Source of the DNA: Acinetobacter oleivorans DR1
Lineage (GTDB): Bacteria > Pseudomonadota > Gammaproteobacteria > Pseudomonadales > Moraxellaceae
Reading direction: 5' to 3'
Length of the DNA: 64,000 nt
NCBI RefSeq assembly: GCF_000196795.1
Contig: NC_014259.1
Coordinates: 3,658,001-3,722,000, forward strand
Below the pieces are notes generated by a model. The model had not been told where the DNA came from. It ran no database searches and was given only the letters and a program-made list of their open reading frames with translations. Position 1 is the first letter of the stretch; every line of letters starts with the position of its first letter. Made by a program: the position numbers and the translations under genes. Positions 33,460 to 42,221 of the stretch are shown in pieces.

Positions 33460-34107
33460 TTAATTTAACTCTTGGAATACCCAAGGACGAACTTGTTTAG
33501 TTTTTTCTTCATAAGCACGAATTGCATCGGCATTTTGAAGGGTTAAACCAATATCATCCAAGCCATTTAACAAGCAATGCTTGCGGAATGGGTCAACTTC
33601 AAATTTAAAAGCTTCACCTGTTGGCGTGCGTACTTCCTGAGCAGCTAAATCAATTGTTAATTGATATCCTTCATTAGCAGCACATTCTTTAAATAGCTGA
33701 TCAACAATTTCTTCTGACAAAATGACAGGTAACATGCCATTTTTAAAACAGTTATTAAAGAAAATATCAGCAAAGCTTGGGGCAATAACAGTACGGAAAC
33801 CGTATTCATTTAATGCCCAAGGCGCATGCTCACGGCTTGAACCACAACCAAAGTTAGTACGAGCAATTAAAACATTTGCGCCTTGATAACGTGGTTGGTT
33901 CAAAACGAAATCCGGATTTTTGGGACGTACCGAGTTATCTTGCCCCGGATAACCTTCATCTAAATAACGAAGTTCATCAAATAAGTTATCGCCAAAACCA
34001 GTACGTTTGATTGATTTCAAAAACTGTTTTGGAATAATTAAATCTGTATCAACATTGGCACGATCTAATGGTGCAACGATACCTTGTTCAACTGTATAAG
34101 CTTTCAT
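33460..34107 (-). CDS. leuD: 3-isopropylmalate dehydratase, small subunit
   Basis: Small (swivel) subunit of isopropylmalate isomerase, 215 residues. It begins MKAYTVEQGIVAPLDRANVDTDLIIPKQFL and carries the conserved RTNFGCGSSREHAPWAL (about 83-99). The length is usual. It follows leuC by 18 bp on the same strand, forming the enzyme pair. Confidence 0.97.
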   Translation of the reverse strand: MKAYTVEQGIVAPLDRANVDTDLIIPKQFLKSIKRTGFGDNLFDELRYLDEGYPGQDNSVRPKNPDFVLNQPRYQGANVLIARTNFGCGSSREHAPWALNEYGFRTVIAPSFADIFFNNCFKNGMLPVILSEEIVDQLFKECAANEGYQLTIDLAAQEVRTPTGEAFKFEVDPFRKHCLLNGLDDIGLTLQNADAIRAYEEKTKQVRPWVFQELN

Positions 34108-34125
34108 GGTTTGCTCCAGACCGAA

Positions 34126-35544
34126 TTAAAATGAACGAACATCAACAAAATGACCTGCGATTGCAGCCGCTGCCGCCATTGCTGGGCTCACCAAGTGAGT
34201 GCGACCACCATTGCCTTGACGACCTTCGAAATTACGGTTAGACGTCGATGCACAGTGTTCACCCGGTTGTAACTTATCTGCATTCATTGCTAAACACATT
34301 GAACAACCCGGTTCACGCCATTCAAAACCAGCTTCCAAGAAGATTTTATCCAAGCCTTCTTTTTCTGCCTGTTGTTTAACTAAACCTGAACCCGGAACAA
34401 TCATGGCTTGCTTAATGCTAGAGGCTACTTTACGGCCTTTAACCACTTCAGCCGCAGCACGAATATCTTCAATACGAGAGTTAGTGCAAGAACCGATAAA
34501 GACACGATCAAGTTGAATATCAGCTAATGCTTGACCTGCATTTAAACCCATATATTGATAAGCACGCGTCCAGTCATTGCGTTGAACGTCATCTTTCGCT
34601 TGTTCTAAAGTTGGCACAGCTTCTGTCACAGGAATAACCATCTCAGGTGAAGTTCCCCAAGACACTTGTGGCTCGATCTCTGCGCCATTTAATTCAACAA
34701 CTGCATCAAACACTGCATCTTCATCTGAATGCAAAGTGTCCCAGTAAGCAACTGCTTGTTCCCATTGCTCGCCTTTTGGTGCGTAGCTACGGCCTTTCAC
34801 GTATTCAACAGTTTTGTCATCAACTGCAACCATACCAACACGAGCACCAGCTTCAATCGCCATGTTACATACCGTCATACGCCCTTCGATCGACATATCA
34901 CGGAAAACTTGACCACCGAATTCAATTGCATAGCCTGTACCACCAGCAGTACCAATTTTAGCAATGATTGCCAACACAACATCTTTTGGTGTTACACCTT
35001 TGCCTAATACGCCATCTACACGTACTAACATGTTTTTAGATTTTTTCTGGATCAAACATTGTGTTGCTAACACATGTTCAACTTCAGATGTCCCAATACC
35101 ATGCGCCAAGCAACCGAAAGCACCGTGAGTAGCTGTATGTGAATCACCACATACGACTGTCATGCCGGGTAAAGTTAAGCCCTGTTCAGGACCAACCACA
35201 TGCACAATACCCTGACGGATATCATTAATGCTGAATTCAACAATATTAAAAGCTTTACAGTTGTCATCTAAGGTTTGAACTTGAATACGAGACGTATCAT
35301 CTTCAATACCTGCGATACCTTGGTCACGTTCTTTTTTAGACGTTGGAACGTTATGGTCCGGTGTAGCAACGTTTGCACTTAAACGCCATGGTTGACGACC
35401 TGCAAGTTGCAAACCTTCAAATGCTTGTGGACTAGTCACTTCATGCAATAAATGACGGTCAATATAAAGTAAACATGAGCCATCATCACGCTGTGAAACA
35501 ACGTGGTCATCCCACAATTTGTCATATAAAGTTTTGCCTGCCAT
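34126..35544 (-). CDS. leuC: 3-isopropylmalate dehydratase, large subunit
   Basis: Iron-sulfur large subunit of isopropylmalate isomerase, 472 residues. The 4Fe-4S ligands are seen in FIGSCTNSRIED and EPGCSMCLAMN, and the substrate loop in VCGDSHTATHGAFG. The start at 35544 gives MAGKTLYDKLWDDH and has GGAG upstream; 35559 is an alternative. It heads the leuC-leuD-lipoprotein-leuB run. Regulation is not visible; a LysR gene is nearby but beyond a DUF2061 gene. Confidence 0.96.
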   Translation of the reverse strand: MAGKTLYDKLWDDHVVSQRDDGSCLLYIDRHLLHEVTSPQAFEGLQLAGRQPWRLSANVATPDHNVPTSKKERDQGIAGIEDDTSRIQVQTLDDNCKAFNIVEFSINDIRQGIVHVVGPEQGLTLPGMTVVCGDSHTATHGAFGCLAHGIGTSEVEHVLATQCLIQKKSKNMLVRVDGVLGKGVTPKDVVLAIIAKIGTAGGTGYAIEFGGQVFRDMSIEGRMTVCNMAIEAGARVGMVAVDDKTVEYVKGRSYAPKGEQWEQAVAYWDTLHSDEDAVFDAVVELNGAEIEPQVSWGTSPEMVIPVTEAVPTLEQAKDDVQRNDWTRAYQYMGLNAGQALADIQLDRVFIGSCTNSRIEDIRAAAEVVKGRKVASSIKQAMIVPGSGLVKQQAEKEGLDKIFLEAGFEWREPGCSMCLAMNADKLQPGEHCASTSNRNFEGRQGNGGRTHLVSPAMAAAAAIAGHFVDVRSF

Positions 35545-35698
35545 GTCGTCTTGCTCCATTGGACTGGGTAATTCTAATCTTTCTTCGATTATAGCCAGAG
35601 TTTCACATAAATCTAATTTATCATTTTTATAAATTAGAAAACTTTTTGGAATAAATTATAATTCCTTTGAGGTATCGTAAATTTAATAAATCGTTTTT

Positions 35699-35741
35699 GT
35701 TAATGATTATCATTTGCATAATCAATTTTTAATCTTATACT
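35699..35741 (+). promoter_or_regulatory. Fur box overlapping the promoter of the DUF2061 gene
   Basis: GTTAATGATTATCATTTGC (35699-35717) matches 15 of 19 bases of the Fur consensus, with a perfect AATGAT-T-ATCATT core. It overlaps TTTGCA (35713-35718), which with a 17-bp spacer precedes TATACT (35736-35741). That overlap is the usual geometry for iron-dependent repression. The leuC promoter, on the other strand, could also be affected. Confidence 0.65.
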
Positions 35742-35787
35742 CTCATCTCTATACTAAAAATATCTAAAGTGGCTAAAGAGAATGATC

Positions 35788-36036
35788 ATGGCTAATATCC
35801 AAAAATTCGTTATAAATAATCAACGTACCTTAAAGAAAACCTTCAGCTATTACATTATGCATATTAGTGTAGCAATGATAGTTGCATACTTTGTAACAGG
35901 TAATATCTGGATGGCTTTAACCCTAAGCATGCTCGAACCAACCGTACAAGCATTTGCTTTTTTCTTCCATGAAAAAGTTTGGGCAGCTAAAGATCGCCGC
36001 GTATCAGCCTTAGCCGAAAAAGAAACAACGGCTTAG
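35788..36036 (+). CDS. DUF2061 membrane protein
   Basis: A small inner-membrane protein of about 82 residues. The DUF2061 core KKTFSYYIMHISVAMIVAYFVTGNIWMALTLSMLEPTVQAFAFFFHEKVW spans two TM helices with the invariant HEKVW motif. Its role is unknown. I prefer the ATG at 35788 (spaced 6 bases from AAAGAGA); one at 35782 is an alternative. The Fur box upstream suggests expression under iron limitation. Confidence 0.85.
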   Translation: MANIQKFVINNQRTLKKTFSYYIMHISVAMIVAYFVTGNIWMALTLSMLEPTVQAFAFFFHEKVWAAKDRRVSALAEKETTA

Positions 36037-36151
36037 GCTAAGATTAGTGCGGTAATTCACAACTTTCTAACTCGTTTTGCTGCAAGCATGATACGATTTT
36101 GGCTCGGCAACTTTAGCCCCTCGATTTTTCTATTCCAAGTTGAGTTGTATT

Positions 36152-37012
36152 ATGAATCTTGCAGCCTTTGAAGCTTTTGTAAAAGTTATGGAAACAGGGT
36201 CTATCTCTGTGGCAGCAGATCAATTATTTATTACTCAACCTGCTGTTACCAAACGGATTCACAGCTTAGAAGAATATTTTGGTGTAAAACTATTTGAGTC
36301 CGCAGGCCGAGGTGTACAGGCAACCCATGCTGCACATTCATTATTACCAAAGGTTAAAAACTGGTTAAATGAGCTTGGGGATATTCACCATACGCTTAGC
36401 CATGAACAAACTCAGATACAAGGCCGCTTAAAAGTCGGTACTAGTCACCATATTGGCTTGCATCATTTACCGTCCCCACTTAAACACTTTGTTCAACAAT
36501 TTCCGCAGGTTACTTTAGATGTGCATTTTGTTGATTCAGAACAAGCTCATGAACAAGTACTTGCTGGTGATTTAGAGTTAGCATTCTTAACACTTCCGCC
36601 TTCAGGTGATGAGCGCCTTAACTACATTACAATCTGGAATGATCCTTTAGTTTTTGTTGCTGCGCCATTTCACCCACTTGCACAAAAAGAGCATCTGACC
36701 TTACAAGATTTAATTGAATATCCAAGCCTATTGCCCGCTGCACAAACTTACACAGCTCAAATCACATTAGCCGAGTTTGAAAAACAAGGACTTAAACCAA
36801 AAATCACCATGAGTAATAACCCTCTTGAGTCTATTCGCATGTTGGTGTCGATTGGTTTAGGTTGGTCAGTACTACCAAAAACTCTACTGAATCAAGATAT
36901 GCAGCAACTTGATTTAGATGTAGAAATGAATCGCCAATTAGGCATGGTGTGGCATCCTGCACGTACTCAATCTAGAGCTATGCAAGAACTCATTAAAATG
37001 ATGCAGGAATAA
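36152..37012 (+). CDS. LysR-family transcriptional regulator near leuC
   Basis: A 286-residue LysR-type regulator. The N-terminal HTH shows GSISVAADQLFITQPAVTKRIHSLEEYFGVKLF (about 18-50) followed by a linker helix and a periplasmic-binding-like effector domain (VGTSHHIGLHHLP ...). The start at 36152 gives MNLAAFEAFVKV. In pseudomonads a LysR gene also lies beside leuC, so it may control leucine genes, but the DUF2061 gene intervenes here. The effector is unknown. Confidence 0.87.
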   Translation: MNLAAFEAFVKVMETGSISVAADQLFITQPAVTKRIHSLEEYFGVKLFESAGRGVQATHAAHSLLPKVKNWLNELGDIHHTLSHEQTQIQGRLKVGTSHHIGLHHLPSPLKHFVQQFPQVTLDVHFVDSEQAHEQVLAGDLELAFLTLPPSGDERLNYITIWNDPLVFVAAPFHPLAQKEHLTLQDLIEYPSLLPAAQTYTAQITLAEFEKQGLKPKITMSNNPLESIRMLVSIGLGWSVLPKTLLNQDMQQLDLDVEMNRQLGMVWHPARTQSRAMQELIKMMQE

Positions 37013-37024
37013 GGAGTAATTGAA

Positions 37025-37261
37025 TTAACGACTATATTTTTTAAAAAGAATATAAATTAAAACAGCAAAAGGCAGCAGCAAAAACAGAACGCCCCAACTG
37101 AAACATATAGCAGCGAAAATAATTCCGCCAAATGCACTCATAAACAGTAAAGCAATGATATAAATAAGTAATTCACCAAAAATAGCGGTAATGAGCTGAT
37201 CTATAAACTCTTGAAAGAAACCACTACTACTTTCATTTTTAGTGCGCTTGTCTTTAGCCAT
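37025..37261 (-). CDS. Small membrane protein of unknown function
   Basis: A 78-residue protein with two hydrophobic helices (about 27-46 and 50-72) after a charged start (MAKDKRTKNESSS). No domain is recognised. It converges on the LysR gene with a 12-bp gap. The start at 37261 has only a weak Shine-Dalgarno-like upstream. Confidence 0.6.
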   Translation of the reverse strand: MAKDKRTKNESSSGFFQEFIDQLITAIFGELLIYIIALLFMSAFGGIIFAAICFSWGVLFLLLPFAVLIYILFKKYSR

Positions 37262-37356
37262 GCTATTTTAATTAATAAAGTTATATATTGATTAGAAATG
37301 ATACTGTAAATATATATCCTTTTCTCTACTATCATTATACTTTTCACTTAAGATTC

Positions 37357-37953
37357 ATGATCGTGAAGAATCAATATTCAAAGATAATTAAAATCGGTTT
37401 ATACGGCTTCATAACTTTAGCTGTCTTAATTCTAGTTACATTTATTTGGTTTAAACCGATACGTGTTGTTTTCGCCCATCACCTGTCATTGTTACAGTGT
37501 GATGGTCAGATATGTGTAGATGATCCAAAGACAGAGCCTCTTGCAAAGATACTTTATAATCAGGCATTAAAAGAGACCCAAGATAAAGTAGGTGCTTTTC
37601 ATCAACAACCCACTATGGTTTTTTGCTCAACTCCACAATGTGCAAATACCTTTGGTATGGAAAAAGCAGCCGCTAAAGCTGTTGGTAATTTGGGATTATT
37701 GGTTGCACCGCGTGGCTGGAAAGATTTCTACATCACCCATGAGCTTATTCATCACCGTCAAGCCGAAGAATGGGGAAATATAGCAATGCTGACTAAACCC
37801 AAATGGCTAGTAGAAGGCATGGCTTATAGTTTAAGTGATGACCCACGCCCTACGTTAACTGCACCCTTTCAACAATGGCGGACTCAATTTAAGCTTTGGC
37901 ATCAACAAAACCCTGACCCAAATATTTGGCATACTACAGAGAAAGTTAAGTAA
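37357..37953 (+). CDS. Membrane-anchored gluzincin-like peptidase (MA-clan pattern)
   Basis: A 198-residue protein with one N-terminal TM helix (IGLYGFITLAVLILVTFIW, about 13-31) and a periplasmic body. It has HELIHH (H128, E129, H132) and 21 residues after the second His WLVEGMAYSLS (E153), the WLxEGxA pattern of peptidase MA-like proteins, so a zinc site of HExxH plus Glu is likely. Two Cys pairs may form disulfides. Substrate unknown. The start at 37357 lacks a clear Shine-Dalgarno; an upstream in-frame start (37288) would add 23 residues. Confidence 0.65.
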   Translation: MIVKNQYSKIIKIGLYGFITLAVLILVTFIWFKPIRVVFAHHLSLLQCDGQICVDDPKTEPLAKILYNQALKETQDKVGAFHQQPTMVFCSTPQCANTFGMEKAAAKAVGNLGLLVAPRGWKDFYITHELIHHRQAEEWGNIAMLTKPKWLVEGMAYSLSDDPRPTLTAPFQQWRTQFKLWHQQNPDPNIWHTTEKVK

Positions 37954-37962
37954 TTTATTAAA

Positions 37963-37996
37963 GAGCTTCTAAAAACTTATTTTTTCCAAGAAGCTC
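37963..37996. terminator. Hairpin between the peptidase-like gene and the HAD phosphatase gene
   Basis: GAGCTTCT (37963-37970) pairs with AGAAGCTC (37989-37996); the loop itself can form AAAAA/TTTTT pairing. The T-runs are modest, so the terminator call is tentative. Confidence 0.4.
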
Positions 37997-38007
37997 ACGC
38001 CTTTCAA

Positions 38008-38658
38008 TTAAATCGACCAGTCCTGAATTTCCCAGTTGTGCTCTTGAGCTAACTTTTCTAGACGATCATCAGGATTTACCGCAACCGCATGGGTTGCATA
38101 TTCAAGTAAAAAACGGTCATTGATTGAATCTGAATACGCCCAAGACTCAGAGACGCTGCGCCCAGCTAACCAGTCATCAAGACGTGCAAGTTTACCTTTT
38201 TGATAACATGCCAAGCCCGCAACTTTACCAGTATATTTGCCGTCAGCCACTTCGGCATTGGTTGCCAAAATTTCTGTAATTCCAAATTCACGGAAAATTG
38301 GTGCAGTAATAAAATCACTTGTTGCCGTAATTCCGACAATTGTATGACCTAAGTCCTGATGTTTTTTGATTGCATCAAAACCCTTAGGACGCATTTGTGG
38401 GCGAATCACTTTTTGCATGAACAACTGATGAAGTTCAGTTAAATAATTATTGTCGTGCTTTGTTAAAAATCCAAAGACAAATTCATTATAAGCATATGGG
38501 TCAAGTTGTCCTGCTTTGTAATCTTCATAAAATTTATCATTCATCTGACGATGATGAACCGGATCAACCAAACCTTCATTGACTAAAAATTCACCCCACG
38601 AGTGGTCTGAATCGGTATTTAACAAGGTATGGTCTAAATCAAACAACGCCAGTTTCAT
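38008..38658 (-). CDS. HAD-IB family phosphatase
   Basis: A 216-residue phosphatase of the phosphoserine-phosphatase-like HAD-IB group. Motif I is LFDLDHTLL (D7, D9), motif II VGITATSDF and motif III with YSDSINDRFLLE (DSxND). The cap is alpha-helical (about 20-95). It resembles SerB-like phosphatases, but the substrate is not fixed by sequence. It is divergent from rppH with a 182-bp gap. Confidence 0.85.
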   Translation of the reverse strand: MKLALFDLDHTLLNTDSDHSWGEFLVNEGLVDPVHHRQMNDKFYEDYKAGQLDPYAYNEFVFGFLTKHDNNYLTELHQLFMQKVIRPQMRPKGFDAIKKHQDLGHTIVGITATSDFITAPIFREFGITEILATNAEVADGKYTGKVAGLACYQKGKLARLDDWLAGRSVSESWAYSDSINDRFLLEYATHAVAVNPDDRLEKLAQEHNWEIQDWSI

Positions 38659-38840
38659 GAAAATTCTCGTTTAAACTGAAATTTAAGAAAAAAAATGTAA
38701 ATCTATCTCCGCTAGTCGATAGAAATTCGTTAAGATCGTAGCAATTTAAACATTTTACTTTGATCTTTTCGAGCTGGACATAAAAAAGTGTTTGTCCCCG
38801 CGATTAAAGTCAATGATATAGACAATATTTAGGTAGCCAA

Positions 38841-39326
38841 ATGATCGACTCAGAAGGTTTCCGACCGAATGTCGGGATCATTTTGGCAAACGATGATGGA
38901 CAGGTTTTATGGGCAAAGCGCATTGGTCACAATGCTTGGCAATTTCCACAAGGAGGCATTCAGTTTGGAGAAACTCCTGAACAGGCACTTTTTCGAGAAC
39001 TGAGAGAAGAAATCGGCTTATTGCCCGAACATGTCCAGATTATTGCGCAAACCAAAGGATGGCTGCGTTATCGTTTGCCACATCGGTACATTCGGTCAGA
39101 CTCTGACCCCGTATGTATCGGACAGAAACAAAAATGGTTTTTACTGAAATTAACTGCACATGCAAAAAATATTCAGTTAAACCTCTCCGACCCACCCGAA
39201 TTCGATGAATGGCAGTGGGTTAGCTATTGGTATCCCCTTGGACAAGTGGTGAACTTCAAGCGTGATGTTTATCGTAAAGCCATGGTGGAGTTGTGTACAC
39301 AGTTGCCGATGCAACAATTACCCTAA
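38841..39326 (+). CDS. rppH: RNA pyrophosphohydrolase
   Basis: A Nudix enzyme of 161 residues that removes pyrophosphate from the 5' end of triphosphorylated RNA and so starts decay by RNase E. The Nudix box runs GGIQFGETPEQALFRELREEIGL (38-60) with the REEIG Glu residues present. The start MIDSEGFRPNVGIILAN is typical. A terminator-like hairpin begins at the stop codon, before ptsP, the usual downstream partner in many bacteria. Confidence 0.93.
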   Translation: MIDSEGFRPNVGIILANDDGQVLWAKRIGHNAWQFPQGGIQFGETPEQALFRELREEIGLLPEHVQIIAQTKGWLRYRLPHRYIRSDSDPVCIGQKQKWFLLKLTAHAKNIQLNLSDPPEFDEWQWVSYWYPLGQVVNFKRDVYRKAMVELCTQLPMQQLP

Positions 39327-39355
39327 AAATCATTTATCTAGCAAATGATTTTTAT
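39325..39355 (+). terminator. Terminator between rppH and ptsP
   Basis: AAAAATCATTT (39325-39335) pairs perfectly with AAATGATTTTT (39343-39353) with a 7-nt loop. It overlaps the rppH stop and could give partial termination before ptsP. Confidence 0.7.
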
Positions 39356-39411
39356 TAAAAGTGCTGTTATAAATACATTCATAGTCTAAAAAAATACTGG
39401 AGTATACATCC

Positions 39412-41706
39412 ATGTCAAACATGCAACTCGACACTTTACGGCGCATTGTCCAAGAGGTTAATGCGTCCGTCAGTTTGCATGAATCGTTAGACATCATGGT
39501 CAATCAGGTTGCTGAAGCCATGAAAGTGGATGTTTGCTCTATTTATTTACTCGATGAACGCAACCAGCGCTATGTTTTGATGGCCTCTAAAGGCTTAAAT
39601 CCAGAATCTGTGGGCCATGTTTCACTGCAACTCGGTGAAGGCTTGGTCGGTCTGGTTGGACAACGTGAAGAAATTGTTAACCTTGACAACGCGCCAAAAC
39701 ATGAGCGTTTCTTGTATTTGCCGGAAACGGGCGAAGAAATTTATAACTCATTCCTTGGCGTACCTGTCATGTATCGCCGTAAGGTTATGGGCGTTTTGGT
39801 TGTACAAAACAAACTTCCTCAAGATTTTAGCGAAGCAGCCGAGTCATTTTTAGTCACTCTGTGTGCTCAGCTTTCTGGGGTTATTGCTCACGCTCATGCA
39901 GTGGGTAATATTGACGTATTTCGTAAACCAAGTAATGGCCCTGCCTATAAAACCTTTCAAGGTGCTTCAGGTGCAGGCGGTGTTGCTTTAGGTCGCGCTA
40001 TTATTTTATATCCACCTGCCGATTTAGCTTCAGTACCTGACCGTGAAGCAGAAGATATTAGTCATGAACTTCGACTTCTAGATCAAGCCATTTCATCAGT
40101 TCGTTCAGAGATTCGTTCTTTAGATGAAAAAATGCATGATTCATTAATGGCAGAAGAACGCGCTTTATTTAGTGTTTTCTTAAGAATGCTAGATGAAAAT
40201 GCATTACCAGCCGAAATTAAAGAACTTATTCGTGACGGGCATTGGGCACAAGGTGCAGTACGCCGTGTCATTGAAAAACATACTGCCCTATTTGCACAAA
40301 TGGAAGACGACTATCTTCGTGAGCGAGTTTCCGATCTTAAAGATTTAGGCCGACGTATTTTAGCTTCGTTGCAAGAAGAAGATTCTAGCCACCGTGAACT
40401 GAGCCCAGACAGTATTTTAATTGGTGAAGAAATTAGTACTGCTGCGCTCGTGGAATTACCGGTAGATAACATTGCAGCTATTGTGACATCAGAAGGTGCA
40501 GCAAATTCACATATGGTGATTGTGGCCCGTGCATTAGGCATTCCAACCGTAGTTGGCGTAACTGAACTGCCTGTTAACACACTTGATGATGCAGAAATGA
40601 TCGTGGATGCCTATCAGGGCCGTGTTTTTGTTAATCCTCCACGTCGTTTACGCCAACGTTATAAAGAAATTCAAAAAGAAGATGAACAGATCGCAAAAGA
40701 TCTCAAACAATACGAGACCAAAGAAGCGATTACGCCAGATGGTGTATCTGTTCAGCTTTATGTGAATACAGGTCTCATGATTGATGTCGTCCGCGGAGTA
40801 CAACGTGGCGCGCAAGGTGTGGGTCTATACCGAAGCGAAATTCCATTCATGTTACGGGAACGCTTCCCGGGTGAAGAAGAACAACGTGCCATTTATCGTC
40901 AACAATTAAGCCACTTCGCCAACAAACCTGTGGTGATGCGAACTCTCGATATTGGTGCCGATAAAGACTTGCCTTACTTCAGTATCGAAGAAGAAAACTC
41001 GGCATTAGGCTGGCGTGGTATTCGTTTTACGCTTGATCATCCTGAGATTTTCTCGTCTCAAATTCGCGCCATGCTCAAAGCCAGTATTGGTCTAAATAAT
41101 TTGCATATTTTATTGCCAATGGTCACTACAGTAAGTGAGGTAGAAGAAGTACTTTATTTACTTGAGCGTGACTGGATTGCGGTGCAAGAAGAAGAGCAAG
41201 TTAAAATTACCAAGCCTAAAATTGGAATTATGGTTGAGGTGCCAAGCGTATTACTACAAATTGATGAGTTTGCTGAACTCGTCGATTTCTTCTCAGTCGG
41301 TTCAAACGACTTAACCCAATACTTACTCGCGGTTGATCGTAATAATCCACATGTGGCAAACGTTTACTCGCATTTCCACCCATCCATTTTACGTGCTTTA
41401 TCTCGCTTGGTTAAAGAATGCCATGATCACAAAAAACCAATCAGCATTTGTGGTGAAATGGCAGGTGATCCATTATCGGCAATTTTACTTATGGCGATGG
41501 GCTTTAATACCCTTTCGATGAGTTCAAGTAATATTTTGCGAGTACGAAAAGCAATTTGTCATGTACCTATGACAGATGCACAAAAATTACTTGATGATGT
41601 TATGAAAATGAATAACCCACTCATTGTGAAAAGCTGGCTTGAGTACTATTTTAAAACTCACGGCCTAGCCGACATGGTCAAATCAAATCGAATCGTAAAT
41701 GTTTAA
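39412..41706 (+). CDS. ptsP: Phosphoenolpyruvate-protein phosphotransferase PtsP (EI-Ntr)
   Basis: Enzyme I of the nitrogen PTS, 764 residues. An N-terminal GAF domain (about 1-155) that senses glutamine in relatives is followed by the PEP-utilising enzyme I core. The phospho-His lies in EGAANSHMVIVARALGIPTVVG (around residue 364) and the C-terminal PEP-binding domain includes GLYRSEIPFM and SVGSNDLTQYLLAVDRNN. GGAG precedes the start. It transfers phosphate from PEP to NPr, linking nitrogen and carbon status. NPr genes are not in the window. Confidence 0.93.
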   Translation: MSNMQLDTLRRIVQEVNASVSLHESLDIMVNQVAEAMKVDVCSIYLLDERNQRYVLMASKGLNPESVGHVSLQLGEGLVGLVGQREEIVNLDNAPKHERFLYLPETGEEIYNSFLGVPVMYRRKVMGVLVVQNKLPQDFSEAAESFLVTLCAQLSGVIAHAHAVGNIDVFRKPSNGPAYKTFQGASGAGGVALGRAIILYPPADLASVPDREAEDISHELRLLDQAISSVRSEIRSLDEKMHDSLMAEERALFSVFLRMLDENALPAEIKELIRDGHWAQGAVRRVIEKHTALFAQMEDDYLRERVSDLKDLGRRILASLQEEDSSHRELSPDSILIGEEISTAALVELPVDNIAAIVTSEGAANSHMVIVARALGIPTVVGVTELPVNTLDDAEMIVDAYQGRVFVNPPRRLRQRYKEIQKEDEQIAKDLKQYETKEAITPDGVSVQLYVNTGLMIDVVRGVQRGAQGVGLYRSEIPFMLRERFPGEEEQRAIYRQQLSHFANKPVVMRTLDIGADKDLPYFSIEEENSALGWRGIRFTLDHPEIFSSQIRAMLKASIGLNNLHILLPMVTTVSEVEEVLYLLERDWIAVQEEEQVKITKPKIGIMVEVPSVLLQIDEFAELVDFFSVGSNDLTQYLLAVDRNNPHVANVYSHFHPSILRALSRLVKECHDHKKPISICGEMAGDPLSAILLMAMGFNTLSMSSSNILRVRKAICHVPMTDAQKLLDDVMKMNNPLIVKSWLEYYFKTHGLADMVKSNRIVNV

Positions 41707-41711
41707 TATTT

Positions 41712-41742
41712 AAAAAAAGGAGAGCCATGCTCTCCTTTTTTC
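41712..41742 (+). terminator. Terminator of ptsP
   Basis: GGAGAGC (41719-41725) / GCTCTCC (41729-41735) stem, loop CAT, flanked by A-run and T-run. Confidence 0.9.
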
Positions 41743-41942
41743 TTTCAAATAAGCTAAAAAATAAATATAAAAATTTCTTTTCACTCTCGCTAATAACCAG
41801 CTTTTTAAACCAAACTTTAATCGGTTTTTTAAATCAATATTGACAATTTAATCCATTTGAAAAATAAGACCTCTACTTCTACTATATTTAAAGAGCGTTA
41901 TTAAAAGATCTTAAGTTGTTCAGCAATTGAAGAGGTAATTCT

Positions 41943-42005
41943 ATGCATCGTTATTTACAGGTTTCATCTTATTTTTCCTTTTATTTTTTAACCTCCATGC
42001 AGTAA
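41943..42005 (+). CDS. Candidate leader peptide upstream of katG, 20 residues
   Basis: The frame MHRYLQVSSYFSFYFLTSMQ (20 codons) is preceded by GAAGAGG, a good Shine-Dalgarno. It is rich in Phe, Tyr and Ser and reads like a short leader or TM peptide. Coding is not certain. Confidence 0.3.
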   Translation: MHRYLQVSSYFSFYFLTSMQ

Positions 42006-42056
42006 ATTGGAGGGATAACAATTAAAGGAATCTGATGCATTATTAAATAAAAAATA

Positions 42057-42197
42057 ATGAGCCAACATCTTAGTGAAAAGAATTTTGAAACGGTTTCTCT
42101 CACCATGTGTTCACTCATTTCCTTATTTAATAAACATGAGTTTTTAAACCAGAAGTCCAGGAAAATGAGCCCTACTACTTTATCAAGAGCTCAATAA
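42057..42197 (+). CDS. Possible small ORF just before katG, 46 residues
   Basis: A frame of 46 codons ends 24 bp before katG. It lacks a Shine-Dalgarno and has no recognised family. It is more likely random but could couple with katG. Confidence 0.2.
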   Translation: MSQHLSEKNFETVSLTMCSLISLFNKHEFLNQKSRKMSPTTLSRAQ

Positions 42198-42221
42198 TTA
42201 TTACCCAGAGAGAATATAACC

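Larger units (their letters stand above)
41743..42221 (+). other. katG upstream region with possible leader ORFs
   Basis: A 480-bp non-coding stretch before katG. It has an isolated TTGACA (41840-41845) and AT-rich sequence, but no clear OxyR site that I can define. It contains two short frames (41943-42005 and 42057-42197), listed separately. No hairpin terminator lies near katG. Confidence 0.5.
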
